A stretch of 6,160 bases of DNA from Sphingomonadales bacterium (lineage in GTDB: Bacteria > Pseudomonadota > Alphaproteobacteria > Sphingomonadales > Emcibacteraceae). Positions within the stretch are counted from its first letter, which is position 1, and every line of letters starts with the position of its first letter. A program made the position numbers and the translations under genes. The notes below the pieces were generated by a model. That model was not told where the DNA came from, ran no database searches, and saw only the letters and a list, made by a program, of their open reading frames with translations. This document shows positions 1-6,160 of the stretch, in pieces. Location: contig DRKK01000226.1 of the NCBI GenBank assembly GCA_011051815.1, forward strand, positions 1 to 6,160, written 5' to 3'.

Positions 1-1218
1 ACGGCCGAAATCATCCTCTGGATAAGCGGAAACCTTGTGGATGGACAGGTCGGCGCCGATGAATTCTTCTTCTTCACTGAGCCGGATACCCACAGTTTTC
101 TTGAGCAGGCCATAAACCACAAAGCCAAACAGGCCGCCGATGGCCGCGCCCAGAACGGATCCCACAAGCTGCGATGTGAAGGTAACCCCGCCCATACCCC
201 ACAGGCTTTCAAGGCCGAAAATACCCGCTGCGATACCGCCCCATAAGCCGCACAGCCCATGCAAAGGCCAGACACCCAGCACATCATCCACTTTCAGCTT
301 ATTCTGCACATAGAGGAAGGCCTTGACGAAGATCACTCCGGCAACGACTCCGGTGACCAATGCGCCCACGGGATGCATGATGTCGGACCCGGCGCAGACC
401 GCCACCAGCCCGGCCAGCGCCCCGTTATGAACAAAGCCCGGATCATTGCGCCCGACGATGGATGCCGCCAGCAGACCGCCGACCATGGCCAGCAAGCTGT
501 TGACCGCCACAAGGCCGCTGGCCCCGGCAACGGCCTGTGCGCTCATCACGTTAAAACCGAACCAGCCGATACATAATATCCACGACCCCAGTGCCAGAAA
601 AGGGATGTTGGACGGCGGGATGCCAACCACGGTGCCATTCTTCCGGTAGTGCCCCTGCCGCGCGCCCAGCAAAATCACCGCCCCCAGCGCCAGCCAGCCG
701 CCCATGGCATGAACCACGATTGACCCGGCAAAATCATGGAAGGGCGCACCGAATGTATCGGTCATCATGTCCTGAAAGCCAAGGCGCGATCCCCAGACCA
801 TGCCCTCAAAGAAGGGATAGACCAGCCCGACAAAGATGGCAGAGGCCACCAGTTGGGGGTTGAATTTCGCCCGTTCCGCAATGCCGCCGGAAATAATGGC
901 CGGGACAGCCGCCGCAAAAGTCATCAGGAAGAAGAATTTAACCAGCGTAAAGCCGTTATTGGCAAACTCTTCACCGCCACCACTTATGGTGGCCGCATCG
1001 CTCAGGAAACTGACGCCATATGCCACCGTATAGCCGATGAAGAAATAGGCCAATGTGGAGATGGCAAAATCGGTGATAATCTTGACCAGCGCATTGACCT
1101 GATTTTTCTTGCGCACGCTGCCCACTTCCAGAAAGGCAAATCCCGCATGCATGGCAAAGACCAGAATGGCCCCGATCAAGACAAAAAATACATCTGAACC
1201 ACTGCTTAAAGCTTCCAT
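1..1218 (-). CDS. amt: Ammonium transporter, Amt/MEP/Rh family, second paralogue (3' end outside window)
   Basis: An inner-membrane ammonia/ammonium channel; 406 codons are visible and no stop is reached, so the C-terminus is cut by the window edge. The start is ATG at 1218, with GGGAG six bases upstream. There is no signal peptide: the first helix starts at about residue 10, and FLEVGSVRKKN (29-39) is the family's early signature. Pore residues can be placed against E. coli AmtB: F101 and F222 (phenyl gate), W142 and S226 (outer binding site), D162 in DFAGSIVVH, and the twin histidines H170 and H320 (PLHGLCG). All are present, so transport activity is expected. The cytoplasmic tail begins after GIRLSEEEEF and contains GADLSIHKVSAYPEDD, like other Amt tails that bind PII. 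The gene follows amtB but is separated from it by a terminator and has its own promoter candidate. Family is certain; a C-terminal extension or fusion beyond the window cannot be excluded. Confidence 0.95.
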   Translation of the reverse strand, partial: MEALSSGSDVFFVLIGAILVFAMHAGFAFLEVGSVRKKNQVNALVKIITDFAISTLAYFFIGYTVAYGVSFLSDAATISGGGEEFANNGFTLVKFFFLMTFAAAVPAIISGGIAERAKFNPQLVASAIFVGLVYPFFEGMVWGSRLGFQDMMTDTFGAPFHDFAGSIVVHAMGGWLALGAVILLGARQGHYRKNGTVVGIPPSNIPFLALGSWILCIGWFGFNVMSAQAVAGASGLVAVNSLLAMVGGLLAASIVGRNDPGFVHNGALAGLVAVCAGSDIMHPVGALVTGVVAGVIFVKAFLYVQNKLKVDDVLGVWPLHGLCGLWGGIAAGIFGLESLWGMGGVTFTSQLVGSVLGAAIGGLFGFVVYGLLKKTVGIRLSEEEEFIGADLSIHKVSAYPEDDFGR

Positions 1219-1254
1219 TATTCTCTCCCGTTGGCTGTGTTTGCCTAAGTCTTA

Positions 1255-1270
1255 CTCAAGAAACATGCCA
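1255..1270 (-). promoter_or_regulatory. Candidate sigma-54 promoter of amt-2
   Basis: Read on the minus strand the site is TGGCATG-TTTC-TTGAG. It matches the -24/-12 RpoN consensus (TGGCACG-N4-TTGCW) in the -24 box apart from a T at position 6, and has the correct spacing, but the usually conserved C of the -12 GC is an A. The predicted transcript start would lie roughly 25 bases before the ATG at 1218. A matching site, with the same -12 deviation, lies before glnK. Inferred from sequence only. Confidence 0.5.
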
Positions 1271-1370
1271 AAGAGGAAATAGTGGGTTTCGGTGGTTTTT
1301 AAACCTTGAAATGATTAAATAATAATCGTTGCCAGAATATTTAATAAGCAATTGCACAATATTTAGGCGC

Positions 1371-1403
1371 ACAAAATCCCCCGCCCGAAATACGCCGGGC
1401 GGG
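1371..1403 (-). terminator. Rho-independent terminator after amtB
   Basis: CCCGCCCG (1380-1387) and CGGGCGGG (1396-1403) form a perfect eight-pair GC-rich stem with an eight-base loop. On the minus strand the stem is followed by GG and then ATTTTGT, a short U-tract. It begins 36 bases past the amtB stop codon and probably separates glnK-amtB transcription from amt-2. The U-tract is weak, so some read-through into amt-2 is possible. Confidence 0.75.
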
Positions 1404-1438
1404 AGACAATAGGGTTATTATGCGATTTAGGTTGAGGC

Positions 1439-2758
1439 CTAAATCTTTTGGCCGCCGATACCAAACTCGGGATAGGCTTCCATCCCAAGCTCGGCCAGAT
1501 CGCCGCCCTTATGTTCGTCTTCCGCACTCATGCGGATGCCAACGGTCATTTTAAGGCCGTACCAGACGATGGTGCTGGTTATGGCCACAAAGGCCCCGAT
1601 GGCCGCGATGCCGGTAATCTGATGGACCAGGGTAGCCTCGTCATTGGTGAAGACCACCGCCAGCGTACCCCATATGCCGCACACCAGATGGACGGGGATC
1701 GCACCGACCACATCATCAATTTTCAACTTGTCCAGCAGCGGCACCACAAAGACCACAAGGGCTCCGCCCACGGCACCGATCAGGATCGCCTGTCCGATGG
1801 TGGGGGTCAATGGTTCCGCCGTGATGGAGACCAGTCCGGCCAAGGCACCGTTCAGCACCATAGTCAGGTCAATCTTTTTATAAAGCAGCTTGGTCAGACA
1901 CAGGGCCATGACAGTACCGCCCGCCGCCGCCATATTGGTATTGGCGAAAATCTGAGACACGGCCACGGCGTCAATGGCACTGCCCAGGGCCAGCTGTGAT
2001 GCGCCGTTAAAGCCGAACCAGCCCAGCCACAGGATGAAAGTGCCCAAAGTGGCGAGGGTTAGGGATGATCCCGGAATGGGTTTTACCTGTCCGTTCGGGC
2101 CGTATTTACCCTTGCGTGCGCCCAGAATGATGGCGCCGGTCAGGGCCGCCCAGCCGCCGACGGAATGAACGATGGTTGATCCGGCAAAGTCGGAAAAGCC
2201 CATCACATTGAGCCAGCCAGCGCCCCATGTCCAGGCCCCCTGAATGGGATAAATGATCCCGGTCAGAATAACCACAAAGGCAAAGAAGGGGAACATCTTG
2301 ATCCGTTCTGCCACCGTGCCGGAAACAATAGACGCCGCCGTGGCCACAAAAACCATCTGGAAGAACCAGTCGGAAGCAGACGAATAGCCGCCGTCCACAT
2401 TGATGGCTTCATTGGCCGCCGTTTCGCCGGCACCCCACAGGGAAAAGCTACCGATAAAGCCGCCGTCCACACCGGAATACATCAGGTTATAGCCCACCAG
2501 ATAATAAAGGATCCCGGCGATAGCATAGAGAGCTATGTTTTTCACGCACATGGTGCCCACATTCTTGGTACGCACCAGCCCGGCTTCGAGCATACAAAAA
2601 CCCGCCGCCATCCACATGACCAGAAAACCACCAATCAGGAACAGCAGGCTGTTCAGGATATAGGCAACTTCCGGGTCCACAGCGGCCTGTGCGGGCGCGG
2701 TCGCGACCAAGCTCATAACAGTCCCCATGAGACCAATTGTTAAAATTCGTTTTTTCAT
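1439..2758 (-). CDS. amtB: Ammonium transporter AmtB, glnK-linked
   Basis: A 439-residue inner-membrane ammonia channel, presumably trimeric like the family. The chosen start is the second of two tandem ATGs (2758), seven bases after AGGAG; the first ATG (2761) would have only a four-base spacer, and a GTG at 2794 would place the start inside glnK. From this start the protein opens with a classic signal peptide, MKKRIL followed by a hydrophobic stretch and APAQA, with cleavage likely after A25, as E. coli AmtB also has a cleaved leader. Channel residues are all visible: F137 and F250 (gate), W178 and S254 (outer site), D190 in DFAGSTIVH, and the histidine pair H198 and H357 (PVHLVCG). The tail after GIRMSAEDE carries GGDLAELGMEAYPEFG, the region known in homologues to contact GlnK. 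It lies 10 bases after glnK, the conserved glnK-amtB operon arrangement. TAG stop, then a terminator. Confidence 0.97.
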   Translation of the reverse strand: MKKRILTIGLMGTVMSLVATAPAQAAVDPEVAYILNSLLFLIGGFLVMWMAAGFCMLEAGLVRTKNVGTMCVKNIALYAIAGILYYLVGYNLMYSGVDGGFIGSFSLWGAGETAANEAINVDGGYSSASDWFFQMVFVATAASIVSGTVAERIKMFPFFAFVVILTGIIYPIQGAWTWGAGWLNVMGFSDFAGSTIVHSVGGWAALTGAIILGARKGKYGPNGQVKPIPGSSLTLATLGTFILWLGWFGFNGASQLALGSAIDAVAVSQIFANTNMAAAGGTVMALCLTKLLYKKIDLTMVLNGALAGLVSITAEPLTPTIGQAILIGAVGGALVVFVVPLLDKLKIDDVVGAIPVHLVCGIWGTLAVVFTNDEATLVHQITGIAAIGAFVAITSTIVWYGLKMTVGIRMSAEDEHKGGDLAELGMEAYPEFGIGGQKI

Positions 2759-2765
2759 CATCTTA

Positions 2766-2770
2766 CTCCT
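2766..2770 (-). promoter_or_regulatory. Ribosome binding site that decides the amtB start
   Basis: AGGAG on the minus strand overlaps the glnK stop codon (2769-2771). It lies four bases from the ATG at 2761 and seven from the ATG at 2758, favouring the latter. The overlap with the stop suggests translational coupling of amtB to glnK. Confidence 0.75.
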
Positions 2771-3107
2771 AAAGGGCCTCATCACCCATTTCACCAGTTC
2801 TAATTCTCAATGCCTGTTCCAGATCAAACTCAAAGATCTTGCCGTCTCCGAAATCGCCGGTATGGGCAGCGGCCCGCAGGGCTTCGCGCACGGCTTCTAC
2901 CAGATTATCGGGGATGGCCAGCTCAAGGCGCAGTTTCGGCACAAAGGCGACCTCATATTCAGCGCCCCGGTAAATTTCCGAATGGCCTTTTTGGCGGCCA
3001 TAGCCTTTGACTTCACTGACCGTAAGCCCCATGACGCCCACATCATTCAGGGCCTCACGGACATCATCAAGCTTGAATGGCTTGATTATTGCGGTAATCA
3101 TTTTCAT
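2769..3107 (-). CDS. glnK: Nitrogen regulatory protein PII, GlnK type
   Basis: A 112-residue PII signal-transduction protein, the standard family length. PII trimers bind ATP or ADP and 2-oxoglutarate and report nitrogen status; GlnK blocks AmtB when nitrogen is ample and releases it when uridylylated. Visible family features: MKMITAIIKPFKLDDVREAL at the N-terminus, the T-loop around residues 37-55 with Q39 and Y51 (the uridylylation site, in YRGAEY), K58, and the nucleotide-binding GDGK motif ending at K90 followed by RIRTGE (101-106) with R101 and R103. The ATG start has AGAGGA seven bases upstream. It is first in the operon with amtB, which is why GlnK rather than GlnB is chosen. Compared with E. 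coli GlnK as remembered, position 85 is D rather than K and position 93 is E rather than V; neither removes a core ligand residue. Confidence 0.96.
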   Translation of the reverse strand: MKMITAIIKPFKLDDVREALNDVGVMGLTVSEVKGYGRQKGHSEIYRGAEYEVAFVPKLRLELAIPDNLVEAVREALRAAAHTGDFGDGKIFEFDLEQALRIRTGEMGDEAL

Positions 3108-3147
3108 TGGTTTTTCCTCTCTTTACCTCATGTAATGGCTATCCCCT

Positions 3148-3163
3148 TTCAAAAGCTGTGCCA
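3148..3163 (-). promoter_or_regulatory. Candidate sigma-54 promoter of glnK-amtB
   Basis: On the minus strand the site reads TGGCACA-GCTT-TTGAA. The -24 box TGGCAC is perfect and the spacing to the -12 box is right; the only departure from TGGCACR-N4-TTGCW is A for the C of the -12 GC. The implied transcript start is about 30 bases before the glnK ATG, leaving room for the AGAGGA ribosome binding site. RpoN/NtrC control of glnK-amtB is well known in proteobacteria, which supports the call. No convincing NtrC site was seen upstream. Confidence 0.6.
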
Positions 3164-3252
3164 CTTTTTAGATCATCAAGTAACCTGTTGAAATATAGGG
3201 GTATTTCTGAAAGCAGGCAGAATGGGGTGGTGGGAAAGCTGCGTTTTTATGT

Positions 3253-3291
3253 CTAAATAATAGTCATAAATTTTTAATGTCTATTATTTAG
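3253..3291. repeat. 39-base near-perfect AT-rich palindrome in the glnK / monooxygenase intergenic region
   Basis: CTAAATAATAG (3253-3263) and CTATTATTTAG (3281-3291) are exact 11-base inverted repeats. Symmetry continues inward around base 3272: CAT pairs with ATG and AA with TT, with only a T/T and an A/A position failing to match. It may be an operator for a dimeric or tetrameric regulator, or a hairpin in the leader of one of the divergent genes. It is not followed by a clear U-tract in a position that would terminate a gene. No regulator is recognised. Confidence 0.65.
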
Positions 3292-3310
3292 GCAAATTAT
3301 TTTATTTGCC
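3291..3310. repeat. 20-base inverted repeat GGCAAAT-N6-ATTTGCC
   Basis: Perfect seven-base arms (3291-3297 and 3304-3310) flank the spacer TATTTT. The repeat abuts the longer palindrome and ends 29 bases before the start of the plus-strand monooxygenase gene, a place where a repressor site for that gene could lie. Function is unknown. Confidence 0.6.
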
Positions 3311-3339
3311 GTGGTCTTTTAACCAGCGTAAAAAGGGGC

Positions 3340-4563
3340 ATGATAAAAACAAAGATTCAGAATTTTGATTTGGTGATCTCCGGCGGTGGGGTGGTGGGCA
3401 TGACGCTGGCCTGCGCACTGGCCAAATATGGGCTTGAGGTGGCGCTGGTGGAATATGGTGATATTGCCAGCAGCCTTAACGATGAATTTGATGGCCGCTC
3501 CTATGCCATATCCTACGGTCCCTATGTGATGATGGAAACCCTCGGCCTGTGGGATAGGGTGGGACAGCAGGCCCAGCCGATCAATGAGATTCATATCACC
3601 GATGGTTATTCTCCCCTGTTTCTGCATTTTGATGAAAAGGATTTGGGCGATGGGCCGCTGGGTCAGATGGTAGAGGTTCGCCATCTGCGCAAGGGGCTTT
3701 TTGACGCCGTGACGGCACAGAAAAATATCACCCTGCTCAGCCCGGATCATATCACCCATGTGGACAGCAACGTCGGGGCCAACCATATAACTCTGCATAG
3801 TGGCCGGGAAATATCCTGCGCTCTGCTGATTAGCGCCGAGGGACGGCAGTCGCCGCTCCGGGACAAGATGGGCATCAAGGTCCGCAACTGGGATTATCAC
3901 CAGACGGGCATTGTCACCACGGTGGCCCATGAAATTGATCACCAGGGCACCGCCTATGAGCGTTTCTACCCCAGCGGCCCCTTTGCGATCCTGCCGCTCC
4001 GGGACAAGAGGTCATCCATTGTCTGGTGCGAACCACCGGCACGGGCAAAGACCATCATGGGCCTGTCTGATGCGGGTTTTGATGCGGAGCTTGCCAAGAA
4101 ATTCGGTAATTTTCTGGGTAAGGTTACCCATATGGGGCAGCGCTGGTCCTATCCGCTGTCGTCCCAACTGGCCGATGATTATGTGGCGGCGCGTTTCTGC
4201 CTGATCGGTGATGCGGCCCATGGTATCCATCCCATTGCGGGGCAGGGGTTTAACCTTGGCCTGCGGGATATTGCCGCCCTGACCGAGGTGTTGGTCGAGG
4301 CCAAGCGGTTAGGCGGTGATCTGGGGTCTGAGTTGACGTTGGAGCGTTATGTGCGCTGGCGGCGGACTGACAATAACATACTGGCTTTTGGCATGGATGG
4401 CCTGACCCGGCTGTTTTCCAATGACATCACCCCGATCCGCCTTGCCCGTCAGGTGGGCCTTGCCGTGGTCGGTGAAATTCCGCCGCTCAAAAAATTCTTC
4501 ATGCGTCATGCCCGGGGTACCGTGGGCAAATTGCCAAAGCTGCTCAAGGGTGTAGAAATCTAG
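3340..4563 (+). CDS. UbiH/UbiF/COQ6-family FAD-dependent monooxygenase
   Basis: A 407-residue flavoprotein hydroxylase, the usual family length, expected to use FAD, NAD(P)H and O2 to hydroxylate the ring of a ubiquinone precursor at the inner membrane. Motifs in order: the FAD Rossmann fold with GGGVVG (15-20) and an acidic end to the second strand near E38; DGRSYAIS (51-58); the DG-type motif [11 protein letters not shown] (164-174), with E in place of the common D; and the GD motif IGDAAH (289-294) followed by [14 protein letters not shown] (297-310), the UbiH/COQ6 signature. Which carbon it attacks cannot be told; alphaproteobacterial family members such as UbiL can have relaxed position choice. 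The ATG is the only plausible start before the nucleotide-binding fold, although the AAGG/GGGG ribosome binding site is close to it (one to three bases). It is divergent from glnK and converges on the Trm112-like gene with 13 bases between them. Confidence 0.9.
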   Translation: MIKTKIQNFDLVISGGGVVGMTLACALAKYGLEVALVEYGDIASSLNDEFDGRSYAISYGPYVMMETLGLWDRVGQQAQPINEIHITDGYSPLFLHFDEKDLGDGPLGQMVEVRHLRKGLFDAVTAQKNITLLSPDHITHVDSNVGANHITLHSGREISCALLISAEGRQSPLRDKMGIKVRNWDYHQTGIVTTVAHEIDHQGTAYERFYPSGPFAILPLRDKRSSIVWCEPPARAKTIMGLSDAGFDAELAKKFGNFLGKVTHMGQRWSYPLSSQLADDYVAARFCLIGDAAHGIHPIAGQGFNLGLRDIAALTEVLVEAKRLGGDLGSELTLERYVRWRRTDNNILAFGMDGLTRLFSNDITPIRLARQVGLAVVGEIPPLKKFFMRHARGTVGKLPKLLKGVEI

Positions 4564-4576
4564 GGCTTGTTAATGC

Positions 4577-4786
4577 CTATTCAATCTCTCGGGCTTCTTC
4601 GATCAACATGATCGGGATGCCATCACGAACGGGAAAGGCGAGGCCCGCCTTGTCGCTGATCAATTCCCCGGCCTTCTCATCATAGCGCAGGCTGCTTTTG
4701 GTCAGGGGGCAGGCCAGTATTTCCAGCAGTTTGGGATCAACCTTGCCGAAATTTATTTTTGGGCTGTCTTTTGCATCCGTCATCAT
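4577..4786 (-). CDS. Trm112-like small protein (UPF0434/YcaR family)
   Basis: A 69-residue protein. The core [18 protein letters not shown] (16-33), then [20 protein letters not shown], matches the bacterial Trm112/YcaR family. Unlike zinc-binding Trm112 proteins it has a single cysteine (CPLTK instead of a CPxC pair), typical of this bacterial branch, so no zinc site is expected. Eukaryotic and archaeal Trm112 activates methyltransferases acting on tRNA, rRNA and release factors; whether this branch does is not established, so function is only suggestive. Two tandem ATGs could start it: AGGA lies four bases before the first (4786) and seven before the second (4783). It follows the LON-domain gene by 12 bases and is surely cotranscribed with it. 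No terminator is visible in the short gap to the convergent monooxygenase gene. Confidence 0.9.
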   Translation of the reverse strand: MMTDAKDSPKINFGKVDPKLLEILACPLTKSSLRYDEKAGELISDKAGLAFPVRDGIPIMLIEEAREIE

Positions 4787-4798
4787 GTCATCCTGTGA

Positions 4799-5485
4799 TC
4801 ATTGTAAAATCTTATTGTTCTGTCCTGTCTGTCCGCTGGACAGGTCAAAGGCCATTATTTTCAGCATCAAATCAACCCGCCCGGCCAGGCTGACCGCTTC
4901 CAGCAGGGCCTGTTTTTCGGCTTCACTAAAGGGACATATCATGGCAAGCGCGCTGACCAGTTCCTCATCACACGCCCTTTCTAAGGCCTCCCAGCGGGGA
5001 ATGATATTATGGAGCCGCAAATATTTCTCTACGCTCAGCACCAGATCCTTGCGCGGAATATCGTCTGAGCGGGGGGGCAGGGCGCAATCCTCCTGAAATC
5101 TGTCATACAATACCCGGACCTGTCGAAAGGTTTGATGGCGGGGCAGTTCTTCCACAATATCATAACGGCTCAGGCCGGTCAGTATGATGGTTAGACCGCC
5201 GTCCGACTTTTCTGTCAGGTCAGAAATCATGCCGACACAGCCGGTGATATAGAGCGGACGATTGCGCGGGGCGGTGCCATATTGGTCATTGCCTTCCTGG
5301 GCGGTCAGGGGGGAGAGGACGGGCTGTATCATTCCGATCAGCCCGTTCTTTTCGCGGGCATAATATACCATATCCAGATAACGGGGTTCAAAAATATTGA
5401 GTGGCAAATGTCCCTTGGGCAACAACAAGGCTCCGGTTAAAGGAAAAACCGGTAACTTTTCTGGTAATCGGTCCAGTTCAAACAC
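4799..5485 (-). CDS. Stand-alone LON substrate-binding domain protein
   Basis: A 228-residue protein made only of the N-terminal (LAN/PF02190-type) domain of Lon protease. KLPVFPLTGALLLPKGHLPL followed by NIFEPRYLDMV (residues 10-40) is the domain's hallmark; later GLIGMIQP (48-55), the strand YITGCVGMI and GGLTIILTGLSRYDI fit the same fold. The C-terminal part is helical and holds neither the AAA+ module nor the Ser-Lys protease, so it is not a Lon protease. Such proteins are common in alphaproteobacteria and largely uncharacterised; substrate or partner binding is inferred from the domain. The start is GTG at 5485, with AAAGGA eight bases upstream, giving MFELDRLPEKL. It is the middle gene of the three-gene minus-strand run, 30 bases after the CnoX-like gene and 12 before the Trm112-like gene. 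Confidence 0.92.
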   Translation of the reverse strand: MFELDRLPEKLPVFPLTGALLLPKGHLPLNIFEPRYLDMVYYAREKNGLIGMIQPVLSPLTAQEGNDQYGTAPRNRPLYITGCVGMISDLTEKSDGGLTIILTGLSRYDIVEELPRHQTFRQVRVLYDRFQEDCALPPRSDDIPRKDLVLSVEKYLRLHNIIPRWEALERACDEELVSALAMICPFSEAEKQALLEAVSLAGRVDLMLKIMAFDLSSGQTGQNNKILQ

Positions 5486-5515
5486 TGTTGCTGTCCTTTG
5501 GTCGTTATTCTCTGA

Positions 5516-6160
5516 TCAGGCGAAAAGAATGCTCGACAGTTTTTTGCGCATTTTAACCGTGAAGGGGTCCATGGGTCCGGCGATTTCAAAAAATTTCACC
5601 AGTTGCTTGCGCGCCCCGTCCTCATTCCAGCTCCGGTCCCGGGAAATGATGGTCAGCAGATGATCTGCGGCCGCTTCCTGATCACCACTTGCCCATAAAA
5701 CCAGCGCCAGATCGAAACGGGCCTGATGGTTGTCGGCATCGTCCTTTATGGCTTGTTCCAGTGCGTCGTCGTCGCCAAGCTCCGCCAGCTGCCCCGCCAT
5801 ATCCAGTGCCGCCCGGGCGGCGGTGATGGCGGCATCATTCTCCTGTTGTTTCGGCGTGCTGTCCAGAACGGCTTTGGCATTGTCCAGATCACCCAGTTGG
5901 ATCAGGCTCTGGGCCAGTCCGGCGCGGGCCGGAGCATTCTCTGCTTCCATCTGGAGAATTTGGGAATAAAGCTCGGCGGCATTCTGAAAGTCGCCGCCGT
6001 CAAACAGCGTGGCGGCCTGTTCGATCATCTGTTCCGTGGGGGAAGGTTGCATTTCGGGGGCGAAGCGGGCGATGAATTCCTTGATCTCGGCCTCTGTTTT
6101 TACCCCGGCAAAGGCATCCACGGGCCGTTGCCCGGCAAAGACCACCACCGTCGGGACCGA
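5516..6160 (-). CDS. Thioredoxin-fold TPR protein, CnoX/YbbN type (5' end outside window)
   Basis: 214 residues are visible, open to the window edge; the N-terminus, including any CxxC site, is missing. The first visible residues SVPTVVVFAGQRPVDAFAGV are the C-terminal part of a thioredoxin fold, with the cis-proline in SVPT. After a linker (FAPEMQPSPTEQ) comes an all-helical TPR region: repeats such as LFDGGDFQNAAELYSQIL, SLIQLGDLDNAKAVL and LVLWASGDQEAAADHLL, ending in the typical YbbN tail WNEDGARKQLVKFFEIAGP. E. coli CnoX (YbbN) is a chaperedoxin that protects proteins from hypochlorite and hands clients to GroEL and DnaK; whether this homologue acts so depends on the unseen half. An internal GTG at 6148 is in frame but inside the thioredoxin fold, so it is not the real start. 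First visible gene of the run with the LON-domain and Trm112-like genes. Confidence 0.92.
   Translation of the reverse strand, partial: SVPTVVVFAGQRPVDAFAGVKTEAEIKEFIARFAPEMQPSPTEQMIEQAATLFDGGDFQNAAELYSQILQMEAENAPARAGLAQSLIQLGDLDNAKAVLDSTPKQQENDAAITAARAALDMAGQLAELGDDDALEQAIKDDADNHQARFDLALVLWASGDQEAAADHLLTIISRDRSWNEDGARKQLVKFFEIAGPMDPFTVKMRKKLSSILFA

Noticed and set aside
37..1197. Several plus-strand and out-of-frame open stretches opposite amt-2
   Set aside because: They are low-complexity shadows of the minus-strand transporter, whose translation matches the Amt family codon by codon across the whole stretch.
1294..1305. Short palindrome GGTTT-TT-AAACC upstream of amt-2
   Set aside because: Five-base arms alone are too short to call a site, and there is no second copy before glnK.
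1313..1327. Small dyad GATTA-AATAA-TAATC, and the 9-mer TAAATAATA shared with the palindrome at 3253-3291
   Set aside because: Short AT-rich matches in AT-rich intergenic DNA are expected by chance; nothing else links the two places.
2759..2794. GTG start at 2794 or ATG at 2782 for amtB
   Set aside because: Both would overlap glnK and put extra residues before a normal signal peptide; AGGAG at 2766-2770 points to the ATG at 2758 (or 2761).
2727..3191. A 154-codon plus-strand open frame across glnK
   Set aside because: It is antisense to a full-length, well-conserved PII protein and has no family resemblance of its own.
3319..3942. A 207-codon minus-strand open frame opposite the monooxygenase gene
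   Set aside because: It overlaps a plus-strand gene with clear FAD motifs, has no recognisable domain, and covers the intergenic and start region of that gene; best explained as an antisense shadow.
4564..4576. Bidirectional terminator between the convergent monooxygenase and Trm112-like genes
   Set aside because: The gap is only 13 bases and shows no inverted repeat or T-tract.

Overview
The window reads as ordinary chromosomal DNA of an alphaproteobacterium with moderate GC content. The evidence is indirect: a glnK-amtB pair, a UbiH/COQ6-type ubiquinone hydroxylase, and a run of thioredoxin-TPR protein (CnoX/YbbN type), stand-alone LON-domain protein and Trm112-like protein, an arrangement I associate with this class. 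Genus and species cannot be read from it. No insertion sequence, phage gene, CRISPR array, rRNA or tRNA was seen.

Layout. Bases 1-1218 (minus) hold a second ammonium transporter, amt-2, whose C-terminal end lies outside the window. Bases 1219-1438 are intergenic, with a rho-independent terminator for the upstream amtB and a sigma-54-like promoter for amt-2. Bases 1439-2758 (minus) are amtB with a signal peptide, and 2769-3107 (minus) are glnK; these two form a tight operon with a sigma-54-like promoter just upstream. Bases 3108-3339 separate glnK from a divergent gene and contain two adjacent AT-rich palindromes. Bases 3340-4563 (plus) encode a UbiH/UbiF/COQ6-family FAD monooxygenase. Convergent with it, and transcribed on the minus strand from 6160 down to 4577, are a CnoX/YbbN-type protein (5' end outside the window), a LON substrate-binding-domain protein and a Trm112-like small protein.

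How the genes work together. glnK, amtB and amt-2 form a nitrogen-scavenging unit: GlnK senses 2-oxoglutarate and ATP/ADP, and when nitrogen is plentiful its T-loop plugs the AmtB ammonia channel. The two sigma-54-like promoters, one before each transcript, fit NtrC/RpoN control, but this is inferred from sequence only. The monooxygenase belongs to respiratory quinone synthesis and is probably unrelated to nitrogen. The last three genes look like a small protein-quality and translation-related housekeeping cluster. I found no clear previously undescribed system. The best leads are the paired promoters with an unusual -12 box and the double palindrome between glnK and the monooxygenase gene.
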